The notes: a model not told the origin generated them from the sequence alone. Shown: positions 1-10,162, counted from the first letter of the stretch. The stretch is DNA of 64,000 nt from G963692885 sp964658655 (GCA_964658655.1 CAZZZL010000017.1:1-64000), one strand, 5' to 3'. Translations and numbers: made by a program.

Positions 1-1
1 T

Positions 2-217
2 GGGCGCAAACCGACTCTGAGCGCTGCGCAAGCGAAAGAAATTCGCTCGCTTTGGGTAGCGAATCAGCTGACCAAGGCAGAGATTGCTGCAATATTCGGA
101 GTATCGGCATCGACCATCGATCGCGTCGTACGACCGGCACCAGTCAGGAAGCGCCTACAAGCGGTTGCGGCGCCATCGCGTCCGCCAACCAAAAGCGGCT
201 CGAAGGAAGGGAAGTGA
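2..217 (+). CDS. Serine recombinase, C-terminal fragment (cut by window edge)
   Basis: The reading frame is open from base 2 to a TGA at 215-217 and begins with the GRKPTLSAAQ linker typical of the end of resolvase/invertase-type serine recombinases. A helix-turn-helix follows (LTKAEIAAIFGVSASTIDRV), which is the C-terminal DNA-binding domain. The catalytic serine domain would lie left of the window. The stop overlaps the GTG start of an HNH-endonuclease gene, so the two were probably translationally coupled. The domain call is firm. Whether the full gene is intact cannot be seen. Confidence 0.75.
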   Translation, partial: GRKPTLSAAQAKEIRSLWVANQLTKAEIAAIFGVSASTIDRVVRPAPVRKRLQAVAAPSRPPTKSGSKEGK

Positions 218-557
218 TTAAACACTTTCTGCAACGCGTGCTTTGTTGTACATGCAGCCGTCAGAAGGTGCTCGCGTTGGGTCTTACCCGATGTGCTACG
301 CCCTGAGGCGACAAGACAAGGCGCACTACGCTGGCAATCGAGAGAAGGTATTGGCGCGTGACGGCTATCGATGTCGCATTCCGGGCTGCCAGATCGCCGG
401 CAATCAGAAGCGGACGCTCGCGTTCCGTCATAAAGTCCCGCGCAACAGTCATCCAGACTATTTTGTCCCGCGCCCCAGGTTCTTCGTAAGTACTGACCTG
501 ACCTATTCTGTAATCTTTGGTGGGAGCAGCATCCCCACGCTCTTGAAAGATGACTAA
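214..557 (+). pseudogene. HNH endonuclease, frameshifted remnant coupled to the serine recombinase
   Basis: The gene begins with GTG inside the recombinase stop (GTGA overlap, preceded by GGAAGGGAA). Its first frame carries a CCTC zinc-ribbon half and then stops near 304. Similarity continues in the frame holding CYALRRQDKAHY, then GNREKVLARDGYRCRIPGC, the first part of an HNH domain. A frameshift therefore lies near 285. The downstream CPxCH part of the HNH motif is missing, which suggests a deletion near 465, and the tail to 557 has no recognisable similarity. The same architecture is intact at 2971-3459. The next 211 bases (558-768) hold nothing recognisable. Confidence 0.65.
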
Positions 558-768
558 ACTTTAATTCTGTTGACCAGAACGTAAGACCTGACGCACCCGA
601 ACTGACTCAACGACTCACGTCATTGCAATTGTAATGATGTGGCTAGTCTGATTAAACAAACGTAGCAGAAGGTGCGAGTACATGTTCCGCGTTGCAGAAT
701 ATGATCGGCTGATTGTGAAGACGAGAAGTGCCTACATCAATTTTTCGACACTTCTCGTCCGTAAGTAC

Positions 769-2385
769 TCAATTCGCTAGTGCATAGCCAAGCGTGGATT
801 CTTCGACACCTAAGCCCTCGCAATCCGATTGAAGCGACACAAAGTGTGAGTCGCTGGTTCCATTGGCTCCTGTGCCTGGCTTACATCGGTAGATCGGCAC
901 AGTAGATGTTCCCTGCGATGTAGAGTACAGGTACCCCGCGGTTCGAAGAAACGCATAATGCGCGTCACAGCCGCCGTTAGAAGGGGACTGCGAACTCGCA
1001 AACGAGGCAACGAGGTGATCCGGATTTGCAGCGCTTGGATAGTCTGCGGTACTGACACACTCTACCAGGGTCGTGCCCCCTGAAGTCGGTGGCACCGTCA
1101 AAAGGTACCCAGTGTTGGCTTGTTCTAGAGTGTAGCCGGGAGCCACGTAGTTGAATGGAACTACTTCGACCGTCGACACACGCTGACTGATGGACGAACT
1201 GGACCAACGGCTAAGTGCGATCCCTACTTGCGGGGACTGAGCAGAGGTCTCTTGCGTGACGGAAACATTCCGCATGGCAAGTGTCCTGCCATTATCTGGC
1301 GCCCCCAGCAAGTCGTTGCTATTCGGCACGAAAGTGTATGCAAGCAGGAAATAGCTGCTCCAATTCCGACTGCCGTCAGTACCGCTGAGTGCAGATGGAT
1401 AAGCTATAAGGTCCGACGATGAGGATGCATTTGGATACTGATATAGGTCTTCATAGATGAGCGGCGCTGCTATGGTGGTGAAGGCTGTTGGATCCGTACT
1501 GCTGGAAAACGAAAGCTGTACACCGTGCGCTGTTCCCGTTCCACCCAGCTCCGACCGCAACAAAGCAACATTGCCGTAGGACGTGATGATCGAAGCTGAG
1601 CTCCCATAAAGCCCAGCGGCATAATCGTTACTATTCCACGCCCCGCCCCATGTTCCTTTAGCGGTCAACTTTTGCCATGTCGATTGAGCGAAGTTGCTGG
1701 TCAAGGGAGCGCGCGCAATCGAGGTTTGGGTGTCTTGCGTGCGTCGGCAATAAAGATAGAGGTACCCGGAATAGGGTACGGGTGTGCAATCGCCCTCGCC
1801 GTACTCTGATGGATTCGCTCCCCCACTATTTGCGCTTGGATTGGACAGGATTTGACCCTGTTGTGTCCAGGTTGAGCCATCAGGTGATGTGAGGAGTCCC
1901 ATCGATTTCGTGGTGGGCGGATAGGAGCAATGCAGGCCGTACTGGGTCGTTGCATAACCCTCTGCGTGGGCGAAGCCATAATAGGTGGAGCCAGATTTAT
2001 ATGTTCCGTTCAGCCAGTAGCCGCAACTTGAAAAAGCATAGGCTGCGCTATTCGGTAGACCGGATGCGATGGCGCCGAAGCTATCGCTAATTGGAGCGCC
2101 CATGTTGTAGACCTGGTTTCCCTGAATGAGACATGTTGAATAATCGTTGCTTCCGCCTGCGGCATTGCCATTTGCGGTGTACCCGTAGAATTTGCCGGAA
2201 GAAACCTCTATCTCATTGAAGTAGTTGTCTTTCCCTCGGTAGCAGTTTGAAGAAGTGCTCTGGACTGGAGGACTGATACGATCTGCCTTTTCGATCCGAA
2301 TCTTAAGGTTGGCAGGGACTAGTTGGGCATGGGCGAGAATCGTACCAGTTAAGATGACGATGATACCGAACACTGACCGCTTCAT
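769..2385 (-). CDS. Secreted protein, probably beta-propeller (glycoside-hydrolase-like)
   Basis: This 538-residue protein has a clear signal peptide (MKRSVFGIIVILTGTILAHAQ) and is otherwise rich in Ser, Thr, Gly, Tyr and Asn, as in secreted beta-rich proteins. Repeating patterns such as LLTSPDGSTWTQQG and LYLYCRRTQD resemble the blades of five-bladed propellers in GH43-like or DUF-type sugar-binding proteins. The C-terminal third (from about residue 420) has a short Cys-containing repeat, PIYRCKPGTG and then DSHFVSLQSDCEG, reminiscent of small cell-surface repeat domains. No catalytic residues were assigned. It stands alone, with no operon partners. The start is set by the signal peptide. 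Confidence 0.6.
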   Translation of the reverse strand: MKRSVFGIIVILTGTILAHAQLVPANLKIRIEKADRISPPVQSTSSNCYRGKDNYFNEIEVSSGKFYGYTANGNAAGGSNDYSTCLIQGNQVYNMGAPISDSFGAIASGLPNSAAYAFSSCGYWLNGTYKSGSTYYGFAHAEGYATTQYGLHCSYPPTTKSMGLLTSPDGSTWTQQGQILSNPSANSGGANPSEYGEGDCTPVPYSGYLYLYCRRTQDTQTSIARAPLTSNFAQSTWQKLTAKGTWGGAWNSNDYAAGLYGSSASIITSYGNVALLRSELGGTGTAHGVQLSFSSSTDPTAFTTIAAPLIYEDLYQYPNASSSSDLIAYPSALSGTDGSRNWSSYFLLAYTFVPNSNDLLGAPDNGRTLAMRNVSVTQETSAQSPQVGIALSRWSSSSISQRVSTVEVVPFNYVAPGYTLEQANTGYLLTVPPTSGGTTLVECVSTADYPSAANPDHLVASFASSQSPSNGGCDAHYAFLRTAGYLYSTSQGTSTVPIYRCKPGTGANGTSDSHFVSLQSDCEGLGVEESTLGYALAN

Positions 2386-2970
2386 ACGTTATGCTCCGGG
2401 AGATAACTTTTGGTTTAATCACAGCTACGTGTTTAATTGGCGAAATCCTTGAGGAGAACTCGACCTACGCTGCGAACTCAAGAAGCTCGATACAGAGTGA
2501 ACTGGCAAAGTAATTGATTCATCTGTAGGGGCGATTGAGCGCGTGCCCTAATCAGCATCGCTGTAACAGATAGACGAGCTTATAGATTTTGGAACCGAGA
2601 GATGTCAAGGACTTCACGTTCATTCTGATGGACTTTTGAGCACACGAATCTTGAAGCCATTCTTCCGCTTCCGGCCATTCTTGCAGATCAACTACTGCGG
2701 CACGAAAGCACGAGCATTGTCTGGTTTGCTCGTCGACGGCGGGATGCTCAGTGCCTTTTCTGACCGACGTGATGGTCAAATTCCCACCATAGAGGATGAA
2801 ACAGGTGATGCGTCTGCTACAGCCACACTGATCCGCAGTAACGCAACTTGCTTGGAATGAATCACCTGCGGTACGCGCATAGTACAGTAGCGCCCGATAA
2901 TGTCAGGTATCAAGGTTAATTTGCTGTATTGTCAATCCAGCGCGGATGCTGCCGTTTCGAGGCTCTGAAG
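2386..2970. other. Intergenic stretch without a convincing gene
   Basis: About 585 bases separate the secreted-protein gene from the HNH gene. Only short overlapping frames are present, none with a recognisable domain or a good ribosome-binding site. The left part should contain the promoter of the minus-strand secreted-protein gene. I could not identify a clear -35/-10 pair. Confidence 0.5.
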
Positions 2971-3459
2971 ATGTTGCTAGCCGCTACTCTCGACCAAAAG
3001 CTTCCCGCCCGGAGGGCGCAGGGAACCCTGTGGTGTCGGATCTGCGGCGAGCAGAGCAAATCGATTGCCGGCTACTGCTCCCGCTGCTACTCGCGCCGGC
3101 ACTGGGACAAGCGCTACTTCGCCGGTCTGCGGGTCCAGGTCCTCGCTCGCGACAATCATAGCTGCCAGCTTTGCTCGAAAGCCGCTCGGGGCAAACGATC
3201 GATCGCCGTCCATCATCGCCGGCCGGGCACATCCACACTCGCCTCGCTGATCAGTTTATGTCCCGGCTGCCATGCCCGGCTGCACAAGACTTTGGTCTGG
3301 CGGCAAGACTTGTTTCGCAGTGTTCCGTATGCCGTCGCCCTGTGGCGCGAACTGCATCCCGGAGCCCCGGAACAATTGGCGCTTGGTTTCGATGGTCCAA
3401 ACCTCCAGCCGGATCAGCCAGCCGGACGACCTCGCACGCTCGAGCTGGCCCTTGGCTGA
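2971..3459 (+). CDS. Zinc-ribbon HNH endonuclease paired with an integrase
   Basis: This 162-residue protein has a CRICG...CSRCY zinc ribbon near its N-terminus. An HNH nuclease domain follows: CQLC, then HHRRPG, then LCPGCHARLH, in the usual order of a Cys4-type HNH. The family cuts DNA using one metal ion in a beta-beta-alpha-metal fold. The ATG at 2971 follows GAGG with 8-base spacing and is preferred over upstream TTG starts. The 3' end overlaps the integrase gene downstream by 68 bases, so the two are probably translationally coupled. A broken relative sits downstream of a serine recombinase at 214-557. A role in recombination or in a mobile element is inference. Confidence 0.75.
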   Translation: MLLAATLDQKLPARRAQGTLWCRICGEQSKSIAGYCSRCYSRRHWDKRYFAGLRVQVLARDNHSCQLCSKAARGKRSIAVHHRRPGTSTLASLISLCPGCHARLHKTLVWRQDLFRSVPYAVALWRELHPGAPEQLALGFDGPNLQPDQPAGRPRTLELALG

Positions 3460-4402
3460 CCTGGCGCTCTTCCGTCCATCCGTCGAAACCGAAAACGCGC
3501 TGACCGAAGCTGCGTTGCTTTCGCTCGTACTCGACGGTATGACGTCGAAACATTCGAGGCGCGCCTACGGGAAATCGCTGACCGACTTCTTCGCCTGGAT
3601 CCGCGCAACCTATAGAAAGAGTGAAACACCCACTTTCACGAAAGCCCTAGTCCAGGAGTACCGCGTGGCATTGCTTGAGCGCGGGCTTTCCGCCTCGACC
3701 ATCAATCTTCGCCTCTCGGCGGTCCGCAGGCTCGCTCGTGAACTCGCCGACAATGGCCGGCTCGATCCGGTGGTCGCGGCAGCGATCGAACGCGCGAAAG
3801 GTGTCGAACGCCGTGGTGTCCGGGCAGGGAACTGGCTTCTCAAAGACCAGGTCAACGAACTGCTGCAGGCGCCGTCCACCACGACCCGAAAAGGCAAGCG
3901 AGATCGCGCCATCCTGGCGCTGCTCGTCGCCTGCGGTCTGCGGCGAGGGGAAGTGATTGCGCTGACCGTCGATCAGCTGCAGCAGCGTGAAGGTCGGTGG
4001 GTCCTCCCCGATCTCGAAGGCAAGGGCGGCCGCATCCGGACCATCCCGATCCCAGCGCTCGTGAAAGTTCGTATCGATGAGTGGATAGACTCCGCCGCCA
4101 TTACAGAAGGCCGGATCTTCCGCTCAGTGAACAAAGGCGACACGGTGGTCGGGGAGGGCATCGCGGATGAGAAAGCCATCTGGCGGCTTGTCGTCGAATA
4201 TGCTGCGCAGACTTCGCTCGGGAGCCTAGCGCCACACGATCTTCGGCGCACATGCGCGAAGTTGTGTCGCAAAGCCGGCGGCAACCTGGAGCAGATTCAG
4301 TTGCTACTTGGGCACGCTTCCGTCGCTACGACAGAACGCTATTTAGGGACAGAGCTTGATCTCGCCATTGCGGTCAATGATGGTTTGGGAATTGAGCTTT
4401 AG
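3392..4402 (+). CDS. Tyrosine site-specific recombinase
   Basis: The 336-residue protein has an N-terminal SAM-like core-binding domain (KHSRRAYGKSLTDFFAWI) and a C-terminal catalytic domain. The catalytic residues are visible: Arg in ACGLRRGEV, the HDLRR box (HxxR), the LLGHASVATT histidine and the final Tyr in ERYLG. It should catalyse site-specific strand exchange through a 3'-phosphotyrosine. The start at 3392 (MVQTSS) lies inside the HNH gene. A longer frame from 3272 exists but would overlap the HNH domain fully. The gene ends only a few bases from a umuC remnant, which may mark an old insertion point. Confidence 0.88.
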   Translation: MVQTSSRISQPDDLARSSWPLADLALFRPSVETENALTEAALLSLVLDGMTSKHSRRAYGKSLTDFFAWIRATYRKSETPTFTKALVQEYRVALLERGLSASTINLRLSAVRRLARELADNGRLDPVVAAAIERAKGVERRGVRAGNWLLKDQVNELLQAPSTTTRKGKRDRAILALLVACGLRRGEVIALTVDQLQQREGRWVLPDLEGKGGRIRTIPIPALVKVRIDEWIDSAAITEGRIFRSVNKGDTVVGEGIADEKAIWRLVVEYAAQTSLGSLAPHDLRRTCAKLCRKAGGNLEQIQLLLGHASVATTERYLGTELDLAIAVNDGLGIEL

Positions 4403-4416
4403 TCTCTCGCGCCTTA

Positions 4417-5590
4417 AGAGCCAACGAAAGGCGTGCTGTTCCACATAACTGAGAGTCGAAGGCTCTTTGGGTGAAAATGGGTGACCCCGCCTTCAAAATC
4501 CGCGACCTCATCAAGCGCGAAAACACACGGGTCTTCAGCTCCAATTACGCCTACTATGGGGACGTTAGTCGCAGAGTGGGAGATGTTCTTGGAACGATGG
4601 TGTCGACTGTCGAGAATTACTCGATAGATGAGAGCTTCCTGAACCTGAGCAAGTTTGGCGAGAGGGAAGTGGAACCTCTTGCACGTGAGCTGCGCGAGCG
4701 CGTTCATCGTTGGGTCGGCATCCCGACATGTGTAGGCATCGCACCGACGAAGACACTGGCGAAGGTGGCCAACTTCATTGCAAAAAAGCGACCGCAGTAT
4801 GCGGGCGTCTGCGACTTGCGTTCTGCGTCGGTCCGCACGGAGCTGCTGTCCACGGTGCCGGTCGATGAAGTCTGGGGCATCGGCGGAGCCTCGGCGGCGA
4901 GCTCGCCAAGTTGGGTGTCCAGACGGCCGCCGATCTCGCGGCCCTGAACCCTGATGACGCTCGGGCGCTAATGACGGTGACCGGTGGCCGCACCGTTTAC
5001 GAGCTGCGGGGTATTTCCTACCTGCCGCTGGAGCTGATGGAGCCGACCTGGAAGGGAATCGCTGTCACGCGCAGCTTCGGCGCTCCTGTCACCTCCTGGC
5101 AGCCTATGCGTGAGGCCATCGCAAGCTACGCCACCCGCGCAGCGGAGAATATGCGCCGCTACAAGGTTGCCGCCGAAAACATCTTCGTCTTAATGCAGAC
5201 TAGCATCTTCAACAACGATCCGTTCTACTCGAACGGAGCCTCCGCCCGGTTCGTGGAAACCACCAACGACACCGGGGAAGTGGTCGCTCTCGCCGTGCGC
5301 CTGGCGAACGGCTCTGGCGAGACGGCTTCCGATACTCGAATTGCGGCATCATGATTACTGAGCTGCTGCCTGAAACCATTAGGCAACCCGCTCTCTGGGG
5401 CGAGCTGAACCGGGATCGGAGGGAACAGGCCTGGAAGGTCATGGACAAGCTCAACGCTACCCTCGGGCGCGACACCATCCGCATCCTCGGCGGCGGGCCG
5501 AAGGATGCCGCCTGGAAGCTTAGGGCAGAGCATCGCTCGCCGCGATGGACGACGCGATGGGATGAACTGCCAAAGGCAATAGCTCGTTAG
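4417..5590 (+). pseudogene. umuC: umuC-type Y-family DNA polymerase remnant
   Basis: Three successive frames give UmuC/DNA polymerase V pieces: KMGDPAFKIRDL plus YSIDESFLNL (4471-4905), then AADLAALNPDDARALM to GSGETASDTR (about 4905-5345), then MITELLPETIRQPALWGE to TRWDELPKA (to 5590). The N-terminal palm with the first catalytic Asp is missing, although degraded similarity (ESKALWVKMGD) extends slightly left of 4471. A single-base frameshift lies near 4905. Near 5345 about 25 codons appear to be deleted, shifting frame again. The gene cannot make translesion polymerase. No umuD is seen. The remnant abuts the integrase stop. Confidence 0.85.
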
Positions 5591-5718
5591 CCCAACAGGG
5601 CAGTCCGCATCCACCTGGAACGCTTACAATCAATATTTTGAGGGCCTTTGGTCTTCACGCCTGACACCGCTGCTAAGCGGTCACAATCTCTGTTGAGCCT
5701 CAGATAGGTCACCTCACG

Positions 5719-8593
5719 TTGGCACATAACGCCCCCGAATCGATTGTCGCCCTGGTTGAGCACTTTGCTAGTAATGAGGAGTTCTTCGTATCGCCTCTGT
5801 ATAACGAAACGCAACTCAGGCGCGAGTTTCTGGAGCCTTTCTTTGAGGCGTTAGGCTGGGATGTTACTAACAAATCTCACTACGCAGAATCCTATAAAGA
5901 CATGACGCACGAACCCACTCGTGACACGGAGGAAGGCATACCCGATTACAGTTTCCGAATCGGTGGAACACCAAAGTTTTACCTCGAAGCGAAGAAGCCA
6001 TCTGTAAAGATCAAGACGGTGCCCGAACCTGCCCGTCAGATTCGTCGGTATGGCTGGTCATCGAAGCTTCCCCTTGGAGTGCTCGGCAATTTTCGTGAGC
6101 TAGCCCTTTACGATATGCGTACCGCACCAAAGGCCACGGACGGTCCTGCTATTGCTCGGATCTCCTACTACACATACCGCGAGTACATAGAAAAATGGGA
6201 CGAGATTGAGGCTCGTCTCTCGAAGGGCGCGGTTCTCAAGGGGAGCTTTGATCAATTCGTAGTTTCTTCTAAAGCCAAAAAGGGAACGGAAGAGGTTGAT
6301 CAGGCATTTCTAAAAGACATGAAGGCGTGGAGGCTGATACTCGCCAGCAACATCGCTTTGCGAAATCCAGAGATCAACCAGCGTGACCTGAGTTCCGTAG
6401 TGCAACGCACGATGGACCGGATCGTGTTCCTGCGAATCTGTGAAGATCGTGGGTTGGAACCCTATGGTCAGTTGAGGGGCCTCTTAGGCGCAAAGAACGT
6501 GTACGGTGGCTTGACAGCCTTGTTCCTAAAGGCTGATGCACGCTACAACTCCGGCCTGTTTCACTTCAAACCAGAGAAGGGTAGAGCTGAGAAGGAAGAC
6601 ACGACTGCTCTTAAGTTGAAGATTGATGATCCAAAGCTAAGAAGCGTTATAGAGCAGCTTTACTATCCAGCAAGGCCCTACGCCTTTTCGCATATTCCGA
6701 TCGACATACTTGGAAAGGTATATGAGCAGTTTCTCGCGCAAGTCGTACGCCTAACGCCCAAGGGCCAGGTTCGTATCGAAGATCGACCGGACCTGAAAAG
6801 GAAAGAGGGCGTTTACTACACCCCGCCTTTCGTAGTCGAATACATCGTTCAAAAGAGTCTGTCACCGCTCCTTGATGGAAAGGCTCCCAAAGACATTCAA
6901 CGCCTACGCGTGGTCGATCCAGCTTGCGGATCAGGGTCTTTTCTAATAGGTGCCTACCAACACTTGCTGCGTTGGTATCTCGACCGATACTCAGAGTCTC
7001 GAACAGCCGCCAAAGATCCACGCCTTCATCGCACAGAGGCAGGTTCACTGCGCTTGTCGCTAGAAGAGAAAAAGGCCATCCTCCTTAGGCATATATATGG
7101 CGTCGATATCGAATCCCGCAGCCATTGAAGTGTCTAAGCTTTCTCTCTTCTTGGCCCTTTTGGAGGGAGAGTCGCAGCTGAACCTGTTTCACCAGCGCGC
7201 GTTGCCTGACTTGGGGGACAATCTCCAATGCGGCAACGCTCTCATAGATTCGTCGTTCTATGACAACGAACAGATGTTCTTGCTTGATGAAGAGGATCGC
7301 TACCGAATCAACGCTTTTGATTGGAAGGCCAGATTTCCTTCGGCAATGAAGCGCGGCTTTGATGTGGTTATCGGGAATCCGCCCTATGGCTATTCGATAG
7401 AAGCCCCTGAAGCATCCTTTTACTCAAGCGTCTACAAGCACCAGGACTATCAAAAAGACTTATACCTCTTGTTCTTCGAGCGGTACTCTTCCCTGCTGGC
7501 ACGCGGCGGGACACTGGGCATCATCACTTCCAACACATGGCTTCAGTCTGTCAGCTTCAGCAAAATACGAAAGCACTTTTTAAACGAATACCTGTGGCGC
7601 AGGATTCTGCATCTTCCAGACCGAGTCTTTGACGCCACGGTGGATACACACGTTTTGATCTTTGAGCGAGTCTCAGGTAAAGGAACAGAAACTCCTGGCG
7701 AGCTGATCGTTGACATCAGGCACGAAGGCAGAATTGACCTCAGCCACACCATACCATTGCAGTCGCTAGATAGAACGGGCGCGCCTGTTAACATCGTTCA
7801 CTCTCCTGAGCATCAGAAAGTCATCGAGCATGTGAGAAGCGTTTCGATTGATCTTGCGCAGTTGATGGATTGTTTCAACGGCCTAAAGCCTTTCGAGAAA
7901 GGTAAAGGGGTTCCTCCGCAGACGGCTGAGATTGTCGAACAAAAGCCTTTTGTTCGTGAGGGCACGAAGCCAAATGAGCAGTGGTCACCCCTTCTGCGCG
8001 GGAGCTTAATTCGGCGTTATCAGGTCCTGTGGGACAGCGACTATTGGATAAAATACGGGCCTTGGCTTGCCGCGGCGAGAGATCCAGCAATTTTTCGAGC
8101 GAACACGAAGATCATGGTGAGGCAAACTGGCGATTCATTGATAGCCGCTGAGGTTCCTGCAGGTTTCTATGCCCGCAACAACATGCACATTCTTCTACCG
8201 AAATCTAGCAGCACGAACGTCGGCTTCGTCTTAGCCTTATTGAATTCCAAAGTGATGGATTTCGTGTACAGCTACATCAATCCGGAAAAAGGGGAAGCAC
8301 TAGCAGAGGTCAAGAAGCATCACTTGGAGCATTTGCCCGTCCCCAATCTTCCAGACAGCAATGCATCAGTACGGTCGCTTGGGGATAAGGCAACACTGAT
8401 GACCAAGTTGCTGGCAAAGCGAGCCAAAAGTTCAAGTGAAAGCGAGCGTGTTCAGTTGTGGAAGGAAATCGCTGCGTTAGGACGGCAGATAGATAAAGCA
8501 GTCTATTCGCTCTACAAACTGGAAGAGAGTCAAGTGAAGTTGATTGAGGCCTTTGCGGAGAAGCATTCGTCTTCTAGCATCAGTCTTGACTAG
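5719..8593 (+). pseudogene. Type IIG restriction-modification enzyme with a frameshift
   Basis: Two overlapping frames (5719-7128 and 7097-8593) together give about 958 residues of a single-chain restriction-methylation enzyme. The N-terminus has a PD-(D/E)xK-type nuclease (IPDYSF then FYLEAKKP). The middle carries the N6-adenine methylase motif I (DPACGSGSFLIG), and the second frame holds catalytic motif IV (NPPYGY) and a TaqI-like target-recognition region. The family methylates adenine and cleaves unmodified DNA. The break falls at GVDI near 7110, where removing one G would read GVDINPAAIEV. That is a single-base lesion, so either a recent pseudogene or a sequencing error. The 3' end overlaps vapC tail to tail. 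Confidence 0.85.
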
Positions 8594-9000
8594 AGATCAG
8601 TGGCCCAGTTCACCGGGCGGGAAAGTTGATCTACTTGGCTAAATGCTTTGTCATTTGTGACAAGTGTGGCTCCGGCAACGATGGCATGGGCAACAATCAT
8701 CATGTCCATGTTCCCAGGCGAAATGTTTTGCTTCTCCAGCTTGGCTCGCACCGTGCCGTAAGCGTCGGCCTCGGCTGCTCCCCACGGGAGAACCTGAATG
8801 CTGGCAAGAAAGCTATCCATGAGGGATTTGAGAGCGGTCGCCTCGGGCTTCTTGGCTAATCCGTATCGAATCTCCGCCACCGTGATCGAAGAAACGGCGG
8901 CAACATCGTCTTGGGACAGAGCCACCAATCGGTCACTCGCCGCAAAGGAGCGCCCTTTGACGATGTAGCTAACCATATTGGTGTCGAGCAGGTAGATCAC
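8590..9000 (-). CDS. vapC: VapC-type PIN-domain toxin
   Basis: The 136-residue protein has the PIN-domain layout: MIYLLDTNMVSYIV with the first catalytic Asp, the AEIRYGL glutamate, the NMDMMIVAHA acidic pair and the TNDKAF aspartate. VapC toxins are Mg-dependent ribonucleases that cut tRNA or rRNA and are neutralised by VapB. The gene starts with GTG overlapping the vapB stop (GTGA), the usual coupled toxin-antitoxin arrangement. It converges on the restriction-modification gene with a few bases of overlap. All key residues are present, so it looks functional. Confidence 0.9.
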   Translation of the reverse strand: MIYLLDTNMVSYIVKGRSFAASDRLVALSQDDVAAVSSITVAEIRYGLAKKPEATALKSLMDSFLASIQVLPWGAAEADAYGTVRAKLEKQNISPGNMDMMIVAHAIVAGATLVTNDKAFSQVDQLSRPVNWATDL

Positions 9001-9254
9001 AGTTCTATTCTCTCCTGCGGTGCCTGTGCGTGGGCGCGCTCGGCAGGAGAGAGAAAATCATCCGGGATTTCCAGTTTATGGAGAGCATCAATAATCTCGC
9101 GTAGACTGCCAGAACTTTGAGACAGGATTACGTCCCCGTTTTTGAGATCGCGGCGAATGTAAACCTCACCGCTGGAGAAGCGGAACTGCGCTGGGATACG
9201 GACCGCTTGACTCCGACCACTCATGAACACTTTTGCTTTTTCGAGCTGCGCCAT
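8997..9254 (-). CDS. vapB: VapB-type antitoxin (AbrB/MazE-like fold)
   Basis: An 85-residue protein starting MAQLEKAKVFMSGRSQAV and continuing VRIPAQFRF, the swapped-hairpin AbrB/SpoVT DNA-binding fold used by many VapB antitoxins. The C-terminal part (LREIIDALHKLEIPDDF) would wrap the VapC toxin. I chose the ATG at 9254, which follows GAAGAG, over an upstream start at 9302 that adds 16 unlike residues. It lies directly upstream of vapC with overlapping stop and start. VapB normally represses its own operon together with VapC. No clear operator was identified. Confidence 0.85.
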   Translation of the reverse strand: MAQLEKAKVFMSGRSQAVRIPAQFRFSSGEVYIRRDLKNGDVILSQSSGSLREIIDALHKLEIPDDFLSPAERAHAQAPQERIEL

Positions 9255-9311
9255 CTCTTCGCTCCGTGGTATATATCGTGCTCCATACAGGGTGAGCGTC
9301 AAGCTAAATAA

Positions 9312-10006
9312 CTAGGTTGACATAAAGTAGAGGTAGACAGCCTCAAGCAGGGCCATTATTAGGTCGGGGTTGTTGTCGGGATACTTCAGTTGTCGGATAA
9401 GGTACGCGTAGGCGCTGGCCGCAACCTCGCGTCTTCCGGCCGCAACTTGATCGCTCCAACTGCGAATTTCCCGAATCAGTGCAGGATTCGGACAGCCCAC
9501 AAGGTAAAGATCAAGGTCACCCCACTGGGCTGCTTGACCCAGGGTCGGCCATCCGCTTGTTTTGAAGGGGCCTTCGGGGTGGAAGTGCAGGGACAACTCA
9601 AAAGTAATCGGATCAAGTGAGGCGGTTCCTGGTGCAACATCCCCATAATCTATGACTACAACGTTTCCGTTGCCCCCACCAGCACATTCTTGCCGTGCAA
9701 GTCTCCATGAATACAACACCACCGGACCTGAATCTGCCGAGCTTCGAACTCGTTGAGCCACGAAATAGGTCTATTCGACACGATTTCCCTTAGGTCCTCA
9801 TCGCTGAGGAGCACGCGTCGAATGTCCCTAATCGAGTGTCGTGTTTTCAGGTACTCCCTCACGCCACGGGGAGAAGAGAGCTTTTAGCTTTTGGGGAATT
9901 GCGGTTGCTACGGTGACGTCAGCCGTGGTCGCAAAGGCATCTGTATGAACGTCAGCGGCAAGTTGGTAGAAGACTCCAGCCGTCATTTTGGCACCAAGGA
10001 AAGCGG
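9312..10006 (-). pseudogene. APH/kinase-like phosphotransferase, multiply frameshifted
   Basis: Pieces in several minus-strand frames line up as one protein: FLGAKMTAGVFYQLAADVH (near 10000), REYLKTRHSIRDIRRVLL (about 9860), the catalytic-loop motif IHGDLHGKNVLVG (about 9700) and then, in another frame, VVVIDYGDVAPG with LDPITFELSLHFHP. HGDLHxxN and the following IDYGD are the catalytic and metal-binding motifs of aminoglycoside-phosphotransferase-fold kinases. One break falls in a run of five C (9673-9677, plus strand), where one extra base would restore the frame. Another lies near 9860. The substrate is unknown. The gene is dead as read. Confidence 0.65.
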
Positions 10007-10162
10007 TCTAGGTATGTTGCAAATGCGGAGTTTGAAGCCATTCTAAACATCCGTTTGCCGCGCCCTGCACGTATAGCCGCACCAAACGCGCGGCGCGCTC
10101 AGATTGACGATTAGAGAGATAAAAGCGCCCCCGGGGCGTTAGGTCTGCGACACTTAACTCTC

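Noticed and set aside
4471..5590. Intact error-prone polymerase gene split as three short genes
   Set aside because: The three frames join into one UmuC protein with lesions, so they are one pseudogene.
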